Source: Microplitis mediator
Lineage: Eukaryota; Arthropoda; Insecta; Hymenoptera; Braconidae
Reading direction: 5' to 3'
Assembly: GCF_029852145.1 (NCBI RefSeq)
Contig: NC_079973.1
Coordinates: forward strand, 19,300,422 to 19,364,421
Length of the DNA stretch: 64,000 nt
Shown here in pieces: positions 1 to 13,251 of this stretch (positions are counted from its first letter, which is position 1; the number at the start of each line of letters is the position of its first letter). The translations under genes and the position numbers were made by a program. The notes beneath the pieces are model-generated. The model did no database searches, was not told the origin of the DNA, and saw only the letters and a list, made by a program, of their open reading frames with translations.

Positions 1-303
1 TATTTGTCATTTATTATGTTATGAATATAAATATGAATATTTGTGAACGTTTTTTTATTTTTTCTTTTAAATTGCCTGTCGTTTATTGACCCTAATATTC
101 AGTAATCGGCAATCATTATTACTTTTGGTTAAATTAAAAGATAAGACTTAAACGTTGTACATTAATATATCTTTTAATCGTAATAAATTAACAGATGTTA
201 AAGTGAGTACACTTGAAGGCATTTAAAATCGTGGAAACCGCGTTAGTATACTGTTGTGAGTTATCAGAAGTAATTGGGAAGTGAGATCGCTTCAGCCATA
301 AAT
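1..303 (+). other. 5' flank and 5' UTR of the CHK kinase gene
   Basis: AT-rich sequence immediately upstream of the first exon of the kinase gene. No convincing TATA box at a fixed distance from the start codon is visible. The last 60 bases before the ATG are less AT-biased and are probably transcribed leader. No open reading frame or repeat was recognised. Confidence 0.4.
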
Positions 304-3300
304 ATGGAAACAGTTATTAGAAGTGTTGAAAATTTACCTAAATCTATTGACAATATTAAGCAGGTAAGTTATTTATTTTACTAAAAATAAACAAAACATA
401 TTTTTCATTTTTTATTTCTAACCGGTTTTATTTCTTAGTTTATTTTTTTAATACATTTTTTTTTTTTTTTTTATTGATATGTCATTAAAATCTGATGGTA
501 TCATGACCTTGTTAAAGTCATAGACTTTCTTAATTATTAATTAACTGACTTTAATAGTCGATATAAAAATTATTTTTATATCAAGTAATCGAAGTTGATT
601 AAAACATTATTTATTTGATTCCATAAAATGGATTATAACTTTACAATGCTTTTCATTAATTATTATGAAAATATTATTGTTTTGTTTGTAAATAAAATTT
701 ATTTATTGATCGACATTTATCACTTTTTTGAATAAATTTAATTTTTTCAAATTATCAATCATTTTTTTTTTGTTTTATTTAAATATCGATACCGAGAAAA
801 TAACTTTTTTTATATATAACATTTTCTTGGATAGAAAAAATAATATAAAACAACTATTTTTATTAATTATATATAAAAATAAAATAATTTATTGAACAAA
901 AAAAAAATACAAAATCAAAATAGCTTAACAACACTCTAAAACCAAGTATGTTACAAGTGTATTATGTTAACACACATTAAATGTGTTCTATATTTAAGGC
1001 AATAAGTAAAATTTGACTATAGTTTTTTGTGGTCATTTAAAACACATCTCACGGTGTGTTAACTATCTATAGACTGTTTGTAACATTTCAATGTTGTTTG
1101 GAAAATGTGTTGATTTTGACTACACATTGGGTTTTAGAGTGTAAAATCTATTTGATTTTAATTTTTCAGTAAAATCCATACACTGTAAAAAATTTGCCAA
1201 GTAAACGCGCACTAAATCCGGAGTAAATGCACTGAGAAAATTTTGTTGTATTATCTTAACTAATTATACCTTTTATTAACATCGTAATTCTTAATAACCT
1301 GATGGAACACGCTGAAAAAAAAAGCTAACTATTGCCATCTTGCAATAGACAATGATTACCATCTGTATGTGATAATCATTATCATGCTTTTCTGTTAACT
1401 ATTCATTTCTCATATAGTAATAATTACTATTGCCGATAGTAATAGTTACTACTATCTAGATAGTAATTTTTCTTATGCCTGAAAAATTTTTCAATTTTAC
1501 CTTCTGAGATGGTAATGATTATCATTGCGGATAAGAATGATTACCGTCTCTGATAGTAACAGTTACCATCTAGATAGTAATATTTCTTATATCTGGAAAA
1601 TTTTTTAATTTTGCCCCGTGAGATGGTAATGATTATCATCTTGAATAAGAATGCTTACCATCCCCGATAGGAAAAGTTAACATGAAAGAATGAGAATCAT
1701 TAAAATGTAAAGATGGGAATAGTTACTCCGTTAAGATGGGAAGTATTACAACTTTTTTTCAGCGTGTAACTATTAGCAGTCAAAGTCAAAATAATTAAGT
1801 CAAAGGCAGATCAAATAAGTCAACAAAGTCATCATCAAGTTAATTTTTTGACCCGGGCGAAGTGAATTTGCATCGAAATTAAATCCGTAACCACTCCGAA
1901 TTCACTCCCTATTTTTTACAGTGTATTGTCTTAACTAAAGTAAAGAAATTTTTTTCACTTAACTAATATTCCTTGTAGTAAATTGAAAAGTAATTTATTT
2001 AGTTATTTTTAATCGTCGATATGCTAATAAGAGTAAATAATTTTTTTTAAAGAATGGAGTTGTCTTTAAAAACACTGATTGGACTAACATGATTTTCGAA
2101 AAATTTTTACAAAATGGATTAAGAGATTATACGATTCAAGATGTTGCAATAATAAATAAACGCCTAGCATGCACAAAAGGACAAAATTTTTTGAGTCAAG
2201 TATGGAGGTTTTCGTTGCGATACACGTGTGTCGAAAAAAATGATTCATTCAAAAGAATTAAAAAAATAGTACACTTGATATTAAAAGAAGAACCATTGCC
2301 GGGGTTCAGTTTAGATTATATTCGCGAGAATGGTATATTTAATGTCGAATTGATGGTATTCACAAATATATTACCATCTATGGAGCGGCTTGCTGGTCGA
2401 CAATTTGGGCCACGTTTTTTTTGTGGATCAACCCAACCTCCGACAATTATTCTCGAAGATTTGAAGCCTCTTGGCTTCAAAAATAAATGCCGCAAAGCAG
2501 GATTATCACAAGCGCACATGCTAAAAGCTATCGAAGCTATTGCACAATTTCATGCTGGATCAGTTGCACTAAACGATCAGGTATTTTTTTTTTTCTAATA
2601 CAGTTAAAGATATTTAATGTCTGTTGTTAGGATTCTCATAGTGGCAATAAAATATAAGAAAAATGTAAATTAGAATAACATTTTTAAATGCTTAGGAACC
2701 TGGACGTTTTTTACGTTTTACGTCGAGCTCATCGTCCGAAGAAACACATGCTCATATGTACGATTGGTTGGATTTTATCATTGATCAAATAGCTGATAAA
2801 ATCCGTAAATGGTCTGAACCTTGGGCAATTCGTGCCTCAGATAAATTAAAAAAATTACGGAGAGTTACACAACATGAAAAACTTTTGAAAGTGTCTGAGT
2901 ACGACAATGATGAATTTTGCGTATTGAATCATGGAGATTGTTGGATTGGTAACTTTATGTTTCGTGAAAACGACAATGCTATACCACTTGAAGTACGAAT
3001 GGTATGGAAACATTTAAATATTAATAAGAATATGTAATTTAAAAAAAAAAAAAATGTAAATAAACGTGACTAATTGTTTGAATTTTTCTGTAGTTGGATT
3101 ATCAAATGTCAATTTGGACATCACCAGCAGTTGATTTACATTATTTTATCAACACATGTCCTGAGGTTAATCTTAAAGTTGATTATGATGATTATTTTAT
3201 TAAAAAATACGTCGAAATATTGTCGAAGTCAATGAAAAGTTACGGCTGTATTACAGCACCGCCAACACTTCAAGATATTAAAAGTTCGATGTATAAAAGA

Positions 3301-3489
3301 CGCATCTATGGACTTATGTCTGGTTTAATATTTTATCCACGAATGATTGCCGATGTTTCGGATATAGAAGCGATAGATGAGTGTTTCAAAAGTGGTACAA
3401 CTAAAATGAATATATTTAAAAATCCACGAGCTGTCAGAGCGTTGAAAAAAATGATTCCTGCGATGTTAGAAAAAGGTTATTTAGATTAA
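304..3489 (+). CDS. ecdysteroid-kinase-like protein (CHK / EcKinase family), four exons
   Basis: Exons by reading frame and GT-AG junctions are 304-363, 2053-2580, 2696-3001 and 3094-3489, all phase 0, giving 429 residues. Donors include CAG|GTAAGT after residue 20. Family marks are visible. A glycine-loop-like GQNFLSQVWR lies early in exon 2, followed by a strand with the likely ATP-binding lysine (LILKEEP) and then ILEDL. The Brenner-type catalytic motif HGDCWIGN (H275, D277, N282) follows, and LDYQ (D300) begins exon 4 and supplies the second metal-binding aspartate. Known members phosphorylate small alcohols such as ecdysteroid 22-OH or xenobiotics, and act in the cytosol. The length is normal for the family. 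The ATG at 304 was chosen because it makes an in-frame 20-residue first exon; an internal ATG at 2089 would lose little of the domain. The substrate cannot be read from the sequence. Confidence 0.88.
931..1142. mobile_element. MITE family A, copy 1 (ACACTCTAAAACC termini)
   Basis: A 212-bp element in intron 1 of the kinase gene, with imperfect terminal inverted repeats ACACTCTAAAACCAAGT / ACATTGGGTTTTAGAGTGT. A second copy about 208 bp long lies at 26423-26630 and matches along its whole length. No coding capacity. Confidence 0.8.
1307..1767. mobile_element. MITE with ACACGCTGAAAAAAA termini and internal GATGGTAATGATTATC repeats
   Basis: Terminal inverted repeats ACACGCTGAAAAAAA and TTTTTTTCAGCGTGT bracket 461 bp. 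The interior is a series of direct and inverted copies of GGTAATGATTATCAT-like and GATAGTAATAGTTACTA-like words, so the single strand could fold extensively. It is nested inside the 1180-1924 element. Confidence 0.7.
1770..1858. repeat. fragment of GACTTAA-rich TIR family
   Basis: A short piece with AAGTCAA words, ending AAGTTAATTTTTTGACCCGGG. It matches the right end of the elements at 9615-10139 and 36463-37024. Confidence 0.6.
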
Positions 3490-4538
3490 TCATTAGATAT
3501 CATTAGAAATTAAGTAGCCAATTGATAGTTATTTTTTGTTTTATTTTTTAACGCGCGTTTATTAGATTTGAATTGATATTAAAATTTGAAAATTTTTAAT
3601 ATTTTTATAACGTCAGTAGACTTCTAAAAATCAGATTAAACAAATGGTATGTCTAGTAAACCCTTACGTAACTGTGGCAAATTTCTGAAAGGATCTACTT
3701 TCAAGTGCTACACAGTACGGTGGTTGGTACAGTAGCATTTTTGAACCTCCTACTGTAAATTTACAAACACAGCGAGAAACGCATTGAACTGTTGAGAAAA
3801 AAAAAAAGAAAAAAAAGTTGATTTATAATAGGGCAGTAAAGCAGTAGGTAAAATCCTGTGGAGTTGGTCTTGCTAACCTACATCGTGAACAGAGAAATTG
3901 TTGTGGCAAGCCTCGATGGGTGGTTTCTGGGTTCTGATGGAATAAGAAAAGAATAAGAAAAATGAAAAAGTAAAATAGATAACGCTAAAGATTCACGTGA
4001 AATTTAAGGCCTAGTATTGTGACCAACGAGTGCGAAAAAGATAGAAAAAGGTCAAATGGAATGTTAAACGACATGTTTTAACTTAAATTTCTCTTTACCC
4101 AAAGAACTCTCGTTCTATACGCACTCCGAGACGACTGTTTGTAAATTTATGTACTGAAAATATATATCTATATATATACATATACTTTTGCACAGTAAGT
4201 CAGTCAATAAGTCGCACAAGTCAACCACCTACATATACAAGTAGTAAATCAAATGGTGGTAAACTAACAGCTACCGGAATTTTGTAAAAGTTTGCTATGG
4301 TATAATGTCCATAGGAGAAATGGACAATAGTTTAAAATTGAAATCAGTACACTTAGATTTTTGTGTACTATTACTTTTGTCTAATATATATGTCATTTCT
4401 TAAACATAAAGAGAGAAAGAAATGAATCTTCTTAAAGATAATGGGGTTTTGCGTCTCGTGAAAATTTTCTATATTTAAGTTTAGGAGAGAAAAAATATGT
4501 TTAGTATAATGAAAGTAAAAGTACATACATGTATACAA
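3490..4538. other. intergenic, 3' flank of kinase gene
   Basis: The first 150 bases are AT-rich and should include the kinase 3' UTR; an ATTAAA near 3578 is a weak poly(A)-signal candidate. Beyond that I see only unique AT-rich sequence with a short TA-rich run near 4161-4187. No gene was recognised. Confidence 0.5.
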
Positions 4539-4540
4539 TA

Positions 4541-5192
4541 GACTGTCAGAAAAACAAAATTTTTTTTTTTTTGATTAAATACATTTCAAAAGTTACTTTA
4601 ATAAAAAAAAAATTCTCTCAAAATTTCAGCTATATCTCAAAAATTGAGCTGGCGCACAGGGGTGGGGCGGGGGTCTTTCTTATTTAAAGGACATTGAAAT
4701 TTTTTTTTTTTATTTTGTAAATAACTATCTGTAAAATTTTTTTTTCTGATTTTTTAATTCTGAGATCTTGTAGAACATTGAATTCTCTATATAAAAGGTC
4801 TCTTGTGTTATACGCTTAAAGTTGCTAGAAAAAAAGTTATAGAGATTGAAACTTAGGGGGAAGAAATCGAATTTTTAGGATCACAAATTTTTTTTCGTTT
4901 TTTATTCGTCAACTAGAAAAATGTCTTTTTTTTTCGTTTTGCAATTGAAGTTCTTATAGAAGAGTTTATTATCTATAAAAATGGTCCTTAGAGTCGTTTT
5001 AACAGAGCTCATAGAAAGAAAGTTAATGCTCTAAATTTGAGAAAAATTGAATTATTGAGAAAAAAATTTTGTTGTCCAATATTTTTTCGAAGGATTATAA
5101 ATCTAAAGAACATAAGTACAATGAACCTGAATTTTAAATTTTAATTACAATTGAATTTTGTAGAAATGAATAAAAAAATTTTTCTGACAGTC
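4541..5192. mobile_element. TA-flanked palindromic MITE (GACTGTCAGAAAAA termini)
   Basis: It begins GACTGTCAGAAAAACAAAAT and ends with the complement AAATTTTTCTGACAGTC, flanked by TA on both sides. This is the target-site pattern of Tc1/mariner-type transposons. About 650 bp, non-coding, with T-rich and A-rich runs. Its ends resemble those of the 14173-15153 element (GACTGATTC). Confidence 0.75.
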
Positions 5193-5194
5193 TA

Positions 5195-8100
5195 ATGTAC
5201 AATTGTAGAATAACATTACCGAGGCTTTATGGTTTAACACAGTCGTGGGTATCCAGGTTACTCGGTCGTCAAAATGTATTTGCACTGTTAAAAATTCAGT
5301 AGCACCCAAGCAATTAGTCATGTCGAGAGAAAATACTCGTGGGGCGAAAAAATAAAAATCTATTCTCAATTTATAGATTTCTATTAACGTGCGTATATAT
5401 AGAATAAATTTAACTTAGGTAAATTTTTTTTTATTTAAAATTTAAATTATTATTTTTTAAGTTGTTTATAATTAAATTTTTGATAAATTTGTGAATTTAA
5501 GTATTTTATAACTTTAAATTATTGTTATTAAAATAATCTATATAAATTATTTTATACATGAGATAGTTTTAAATAATTATTGAAAATGTGTATGAATGGT
5601 ATTTGTTATTTATTCAAATAAATGTAAATAAAAAATTTGAGTTTTTTTTTAAATTTTATTTTTCAGTGATGCGTAGACTTTTTTTTGTACACAAAACACA
5701 CTAATCCTGTAATTTATCAGGTGGGACGTTTTGATTGAATTTGTTTTGAGAGAAATCCATCATCGTCTTGTGTGTTGAGTAACCACAAAAAATATTCAAC
5801 AGTTTTTGGGTTAGAATTTTTCGGGAGGCATTTTCTGATTGACCAATTTGGACGGATAATTTTTTTTACGCTCACAATAAAGATCCGGCTTAGAGAATAA
5901 ATATTTGATGGGGTTACTAAATTTATCTTCAACAAAAATAATAATAAAAATCATTACAATGAAAAATAAAAATTACGTTTTATTCCCACCTATAATTTTT
6001 ATTGTCAGACAAATTGAATTAAGTAATACTAATTTTTTTGATATAAGATTATTTTTAAATAGATAATTTATTGTCTATTATACAAAAATAGGTATTTTTC
6101 ATCTTGATTGTCAAAGCCTGAAAGATATAAATATAGTGAAGTAATAAAAAATTGTATGAATAATACAATGTGACTTTTATAAGAAAGTAAGGATTTTATA
6201 GAATATACAGTAGTGACAACAAAGTGCCCACAGCGAACGATAAATTCAAAAAGTCGCGTTGATGGTAAGAAATAGCTAATACAAATATAATGTATGTTGG
6301 TTAAAGTGTAGTGACAAACAGTAGCAGAGTGTACTATTGTACTTGAGTAGCTGTATACAATATAATAGTATATAGTATTTTACCCGCAGTCTAAATTGTC
6401 CCTTTTTGATACAAGTGAAATCCCCGATTGGAAAATTGTTTGTCAAGTAGTGGACTATATATTTTTTTTTTCAATATATAGGGGTATATTTTATTTACTG
6501 TGATAAGTTTGATTGGCGAGAAGTTTTGATTGCACGCGCCAGGTTGTCATCTTATATATACATAAAATGACAATATACCCGTGGGATTCGGTTATGAATA
6601 TATATGTGTGTATATAGGCGCAATGAAATCGATAAATAATATATCTCAACTATCGTTACCATATTCAAACGCGATTAAGTAAATTGATGCGCTAAAGACC
6701 CTGTCTGGAGAATAAAATACGACAGTCATGTTTGACAACGGATGTTAAGATGCGGGCAATAATGCGCATGCTATATTCCAAATGCGTGGGATTTTATTCT
6801 ATAAATTGTTGCTTTTGGTTGTTATCGATACTTTATTTGCAATTTATCAAATTATAGAAAAAGTCGGAAAAATAAATGTATTTAGTCTTAATGGATATAA
6901 AACCTTTTTTTCTGGCAATTAAAAATAGATTTAAAATGTTTTTAGATGGGGGATGAAATGAATGTGTCAACAAGAAATATTTTTTGAATTTTTCTAATGA
7001 TGAAAAATTATTATTTTCGGTCTTGAAAATTGTATGCTGAAAAGATTTTCTTTTCATTTTCAAGAAAGGTCCAGTTAAATGACTATTTCAATTGTAACTA
7101 AAATGTAAATTACAATCTAGTCAATAAAATTTTGATGATTAAAATATTTCATGTATATTGGAAAACCGAAATGAAGAATTTGATGATAAATAATTTTACT
7201 GAAAAGAAAAAATTCTGAAAATTTTAGTAAACTTAATTTTCATGTAAATTATTATTAGGATTATTGGAGAGGACAACGGGTTGCAGAGTAATCACTTTTG
7301 TTTAATATAACTGTTGTTATTTATTCGATTAATAATACAGTACACTATCTTTGTTTTATTGTTCTGATGTAGTGATGATGTGAATTGCAAAAGTAATAAT
7401 AACAATGATAATATAGGGAATAATTATAAAGATCAAGCGACAGGTGTCGCTCCATATGGATGTAGCTTGTAAAATAGTTAAATTTAAATTTGAAATTAAA
7501 TCCAACAATTATAATTGTTTTCATCTGTTGAACCGATCGAAGCACAAGCAAATTAGAGAAAAATATACTGTAAAAAGTTTAAGTTTGCAGTGTGTTGTGA
7601 ATGATTTATTGTTAAAATTTTCAACACCGTCGGTGTGGAAGTTACATGACGTCCGGTGTTGAATTTTGAACCACGTGAATTACATCGATCACACCACCTA
7701 TGGTGTAAATACATAAATTTTTTTATTCTAACGTCTCGATTACTTCAATGCTAGGTATTTAATTTTTATTTTAAAATGATCGTCATCAATAATAATAATG
7801 ATGTACTGGTATATATTATTCAATCATTTTTAAATACAGATTATATTATCGGACAGTATTTGAGCTAATAACACACAGAGAAAATTGAATAATTGTGTTA
7901 ATCATGCTAAATTTTTAATTCCAATCATCCATAATGATTGGAACGTTTTTCAGTGCAGAAATAGTTAGTGTTATAATTTTTTTTAATAGAATTATTAATT
8001 ATTTGATGATAACTTCTGCAATAAATTTTGTAACAGTGACTATCAGGATGATAATTTTTACTATCAAGGATGGTAATTGATATTATTGAATGCTATGAAA

Positions 8101-8658
8101 AAATTGATCGAAAATTCAATCATTTTCAAGTACTGCTGCAACATTGTAAATTTTCGAATCCAAATATGATGACAAACACACTGAAGTTTTATTTATAAGA
8201 TTTGTACAAGAAAATGACAATTTTTTAAAAGTTAAAATACAAGTATTAAAATTATTTATATTATAAACTCTCCGTTGGCGCACTAGCCCTATTTTAATTT
8301 TACTTTCAAATTGTAAACAAATATTTTCTATTTAAATCCATAATTTAGTAACGTACATTTTATTGTTTAAAGTGTTGAAATAAGTTACTGTACAGTCGTC
8401 TAGATCAGCGTAAAATAAAAATTTCTAAGCGAGAGAGCTTCTGTCAATAATTTCGAATGATTGAGTATGCTCATCAAAATAAGAATTATCCAAGTACTGA
8501 GTAATGAATAACATTTGGTCATTATTAACATTTAGTATTTTTTTAACCTTGTAACCATTATAATTTCTGATAGTAACTGTTACCATCTGAATTATAAATA
8601 TAACTATTTAGAATAATAATAATTAACTCTAGTTAACATACAGGATTGTAACAACAAC
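5195..8658. other. intergenic AT-rich sequence
   Basis: No supported gene. Open frames here are short and have no recognisable motif. A small patch at about 7567-7722 has GGTGTGG / CCGGTGTTG words in inverted arrangement and resembles the repeat at 62396-62660. The rest appears unique. Confidence 0.5.
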
Positions 8659-8864
8659 TACACACAAAAAAAAAATTCTCGACTGAAGGTAAATATTCTT
8701 GATTCAAGAAAATTTTTTTGGAGACCTAAATTTTCTCAGATAAAGTAGAAATCTTCTCCAACCACGACGAATTCTCTTGGCTCAAGAAAATCTTGACTTG
8801 GTTCCCGAAAACGTTTGTCTTCAAAAATATTTTCTTGACTCAAGATATCTGTTTTTTCTGTGTA
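8659..8864. mobile_element. short MITE, TTCTTGA/TCAAGAA type, copy 1
   Basis: A 206-bp block bounded by TACACACAAAAAAAAAATTC and GTTTTTTCTGTGTA. The interior alternates TTGATTCAAGAAAAT-like palindromes and TTCTC words. The block at 37057-37254 is the same family in reverse orientation, and 60387-60587 is a relative. Confidence 0.7.
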
Positions 8865-9191
8865 TAAATATGGTGAATGTTACAATCTATATGATTGTAT
8901 AAATCATCTAGATAATAATTTCTATCATTAAATTTTCTCCGTGCACTAAACAGTGAGAAATAAAACGATCATACCATGTTAAAAAGTACACCGCTTGATA
9001 TTTCACACATAAATTTTTTACCGTGTACGATTTAGTGGGTTAAAACTCATCGGTTTCTTTTTCTACAGTTTTAGAAAAGGTTTAGTTTCTAACATTATTC
9101 AAGTTTTGTCAAAGTCGCATTGGTTTATACTTATTAAACCTCAGAATAATCATCATACGTAATTTTAATTAACCGAATTTCGACATAAGTG

Positions 9192-9480
9192 TACACTGAG
9201 AAAAAAAAACTTTTTTCAAGTATATAACTGCTTGCATAGTACCAGGTAAATATTTGTTTAATCTTAGTAAAGATTTACGTACATATTTACTAAAATTGGA
9301 GTACTCCAACCAAGTACATTTTCTTAAAATAAGTATAGAAATTCTTAAATCAAGAAAATATTACTCGATTGAAGTATGTATTTACTATGATTAAGAATAT
9401 TATTTGTTTGTATAGTACTGAGTGAATATTTGTTTAAGAGAAGTATTTGTAATTGGAAAAAAAAATTTTTTCTCAGTGTA
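9192..9480. mobile_element. MITE with TACACTGAGAAAAAAA termini
   Basis: Near-perfect inverted ends TACACTGAGAAAAAAAA and TTTTTTCTCAGTGTA bracket 289 bp. Internal words TAAATATTTGTTTAA and AGTACT recur in both orientations. Non-coding. Confidence 0.75.
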
Positions 9481-9614
9481 GCATAGTAATGGTTGTCGTG
9501 TTGAATCGTACTCAGTCGTATGTATAAGAACTATCCACTCCTATTATGACGAAAACTAGTAATATGCAAACATCAGTTTCTACATACTTTGCGATCATTC
9601 TTGTGTAGCATAAT

Positions 9615-10139
9615 AACGGGTCAAAAAAAATAATTTGATTTTGGCGTAATTTTAAAAATTAAAAATTAAGCAGATCTAGCAAGACAAACGCACGTCAAGT
9701 TTCAGTTCTTTTTGTAATGAATGAAAATCACATTTCAAGATATGAAAACACATTTGGTTTTGACTTGCTTTTGACTAATAAGTTGTCTTATTCATCTTAC
9801 TTAGTACCGATTAACGTCAACTAAGCCAAATTGAAGTCATGTTGTCTTGGATTTGACTTAGTTGACTTACATTTAAGTCATTTAAGTCAAATCCATTGGG
9901 ACTTTAATTTGACTTGAAAATTTAACTCAAATCCATTAAGACTTGAATTTGACTTAAATTTTTAACTCAAATCCAAGTCAGACTTGACTTGAATTTGACT
10001 TATTTAACTAAAATTTTGAAGTAAAAAGAATCATATTAAAGTTATCAAAAGTAAGTGTAGTCAAAATCAAGTTAACTAATTCAAATACAAGTCCAAAAAA
10101 TTATAGCAGTCAAAATCAAGTTATTTTTTTGACCCGGGT
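9615..10139. mobile_element. GACTTAA-rich TIR element, copy 1
   Basis: The ends are ACGGGTCAAAAAAAATAA and its near-complement TTATTTTTTTGACCCGGGT. The interior is many direct and inverted copies of AATTTGACTTAA and AAGTCAAATCC. A second full copy is at 36463-37024 and a fragment at 1770-1858. Confidence 0.8.
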
Positions 10140-12307
10140 ATTCCTATCTATTTTTTTTTCCGTATAGTACATTGAGCTATTGGTCATGAGTTGTTTCGTT
10201 TTAACTGGATCTAGAAATTAAAATGCGGAGTTTCTTAAAATGAAAGTACATAATTATGAAAAAAATATTATGTGATAGGGAATAAAACATAATTGAATAC
10301 TTCATCTCGGACAGTAAACCTCACCCTCGTCTGAAGTCGTCTTGTTTTATTGGAGAGTTGAAAAAAAAAAATAAAATTCTTAAGGTTTTCGGATATTTGA
10401 CATAAATATTATAAAACTTTTCTAAAATACATAAAATTTTAGCTTCTGTACTTTTGTGTGAAACATCATAAAATTATGAGTTACAACTTGCAGGTATCAT
10501 AAAATTAACAATAGCGCAAGGTCAAAATAACCAGATAAAATAGCGCGAATGTTTTGGGATTCTGTGGCTATGGCTGCATTGAGTTTTCACCAAAGTCTTT
10601 GAATTTTAGAGAAATACTATAAATCATAACTTTCTGGATTTATGGGTCAATTTAGGGTGCAAGTGTAGTTTAAATTTAAGGTAAGCCGCACACTTTCACT
10701 TGTAACTAAAATTTTCCTTACTTTTATTTTGTCTTCAGCTCTTTTTCTCCTAAAATTTAATTTCGTACTCTATCCCCAAAGTACAAAGACACAGCAGAGT
10801 CGTAGAGGTAAGAAGTGCATCATAAATGTACAGCAGAGTTAAAATGTAGGTAGTAAAGTTTCAAAATTGACTTTCTCAATATTCTTGGGATGCCGTAAGA
10901 AATCTTTTGTACAACTACTGGGGTTTAAATTTTATGGGAGTGAGAAAATTATAAAGTCGACTTTGTTTGTCAACTAATATTTCTTAGTAAACAAGGAAAT
11001 AAATAATAAATTTATCAAGTACATTATAAAGTCAAAAATCATGAATACGGTAGCTAGAGTTAAAACTGTTATCTTTATTTAACTTTAATATTTAAAGGTA
11101 GCCAGACGTAAATTTCCTGCATGACTTACAATATCAAAGATTTTATTTTCATAGAAAATTATCGGTAGACAATATCTAGAGCTTTGTTGGAAATATCCAA
11201 GACTAATCTGGGATAATAGGATTTCATAAATTACCTCGTTTATTTAGCTTCCAAACTTGACTTTATAATGTTCTTTACAAACATTCAATACTTTAAGATA
11301 TATAAGCCTATTCATATGTCCATACAAAATGATTGTTTACCCCTTTGTCTATACTTAACTTTACAGCTCTCAGAATTAGTTTTATCAGTTAATCATAGAA
11401 TAGACCTAACTCACAATGTTTTTTCCTGACTCGAAGAAATATGAAATCCTTCGCACAGACGTAAATTAAAATTTCATCCGATTTTCCCTTAACCCTTTAT
11501 TCTTAATTTTGCCCCTCTTAGAATTATTTTCGTTAACTAAATTTTAAGTGAAAATGAATTTTCATAATTATTGCTAATTACTTAATTTCATAATTTATTA
11601 AAAAGACTAAATTTATTCCGGTAAATTTTATAATTACAGAAAATGTAATTTGAGATAATATTCATTTAAATATTGATGAAATTAAGCAAGAAAAATTTAA
11701 AAATTGTTGTTTGAATCAAATTACTTAGAATCGATTTTAAAAATACATTTTTAACTTGATAATAAATTTATTCTACCGATAAATACGCCATATGGTCGTT
11801 CGGGCTTTTGAAATTTGAGTATTTAAAATTTAACACACACTACATCTTATTTGGAAAAAGATACTCCCTAGTACATTTTTAGTTAAACGTAAGATTCAAT
11901 AATTCTACTTGGAAAATTGTTAAATAAATCAGTAGGGATCGGTCTTTAGTTCTGTTAACATCAATTAATAAATCAATTACATGATATGTTTAAATATATA
12001 TATATTTCTATGTATTCAGGAGAACCATTGTATCAATTAGTTTAAAGGCTTCATAAGAAAATATGTTCGGTTTTACTAAAAAATATTTGAATGTAATTGA
12101 TAATTTTTTTTTTTATTTTAAATTGATAGAGGGGTGGGAGGTGTGAAACGGGATAGGAAGGGGCGAAATGGGCCACCCCAAAAATTTTATAAACATAGTT
12201 TGTCCTTCAAACATTCCCAAACCATTTTTGTGAATATAATTGGGCACTTTTTGAAATTTTTTTTCTTAAACTTTTTAAAAAATCGAGTGTCAGTCGAAAA
12301 ATGTAAA
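10140..12307. other. intergenic AT-rich sequence
   Basis: Unique-looking AT-rich DNA. No open frame with protein-like composition, RNA gene or complete repeat was recognised. A short stretch near 12129-12180 is G-rich (GGGGCGAAATGGGCC) and recalls the GGGGC-ended elements further downstream. Confidence 0.45.
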
Positions 12308-12758
12308 TAGTAGAACCTCTATAACTCGAACTCCAAGGGAGAGGCAAAAAAAATCGAGTTATAGAGTTTTCGAGTTATAGAGGATTTCGAGTTAGGCAGC
12401 AGGAGCTGTCGAAATTGATATGTGTATTGCAGTGAATCTTAACTAAGTCTAAAGGTATGATTATTTTACAATCGCTAACAGAAAACCTGACGTCAGCTAT
12501 AAATTCCATTACCATTTCGTAGAACTGGTAATCCTAATAAAATCCTAACATACGGTAATAATTTTAAATTCGAGATAATAATAAATAATAAAAAATGTAC
12601 AAAAATAGCTTGTAGGGATTCACTAATTATTTCGACTTATAGAGGGTAAAAATTTCGAGCAACGGAGGTTTTGGGGCTTGGAGGAAAGGGGATGAAACAT
12701 TTCTTCGAATTTAGGAGGTTTTCGACTTATCGAGGTTCGACTTACAAAGTTTCTACTG
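12308..12758. mobile_element. Tigger/pogo-like MITE
   Basis: The left end AGTAGAACCTCTATAACTCG and right end complementary to AGTAGAAACTTTGTAAGTCG form imperfect inverted repeats of the CAGTAGAACCTC type used by Tigger/pogo transposons (established for that group). The interior has CGAGTTATAGAGG and CGACTTATAGAGG words. No transposase frame, so it is a non-autonomous copy. Confidence 0.65.
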
Positions 12759-12857
12759 TAACTTGTTTTATGATAAAAACTGTTGAAATTTTTTTCTTTC
12801 TTCCTTTACATCCAATAATTTTATGAAATGTCATTTTTCTTTATGTAAATAACTTAT

Positions 12858-13251
12858 AAAAAAAATTAATCCCACATATTGTGGGAGCAACAGGACTAGT
12901 GGGAGCAACAGGACTTTTCCTGTGAAATCAATAGAAAAGGAACAAGTTTCATGTACGAACATTTTTTGTCAGTATACTGAAGTTTCAAAATTTGAAAAAA
13001 GAGTCAAATTTCGAACGAAGATTCTAATTTCGAAAATAAGAAATTAACTTCGAAAAAAAATTTTAATTTTAAAATTAGAATTTTTTTCCTAACTTAAAAT
13101 TTTTTTTCAAATTTTGAAATTTTACTATATGGAGAAAAAAAATTAGTACATGAAACTTGTTCCTTATCCTATTGATTCCACAGGGAAGATTCTGTTGCTC
13201 CCACAGGACTGCGTCCTGTTGCAGCACCTATTTTTTTCTTTCCGTGTATAG
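12858..13251. mobile_element. foldback element with GTGGGAGCAACAGGAC repeats
   Basis: The two halves are inverted copies. GTGGGAGCAACAGGAC, TCAATAGAAAAGGAACAAG and TTTCATGTAC on the left recur complemented on the right. The right end is TTTTTTCTTTCCGTGTA, the terminus shared with the ACACGGAAA superfamily; the left terminus has decayed to TTATAAAAAAAATTAAT. Confidence 0.7.

Larger units (their letters stand above)
1180..1924. mobile_element. composite MITE with ACACTGTAAAAAAT termini
   Basis: The outer ends are ACACTGTAAAAAATTTG on the left and ATTTTTTACAGTGT on the right. The end-proximal sequence holds CCGGAGT / ACTCCG-type words that also occur near 17830-18010. The middle is replaced by two other repeats (1307-1767 and 1770-1858), so this is a nested insertion in intron 1 of the kinase gene. 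Confidence 0.6.
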
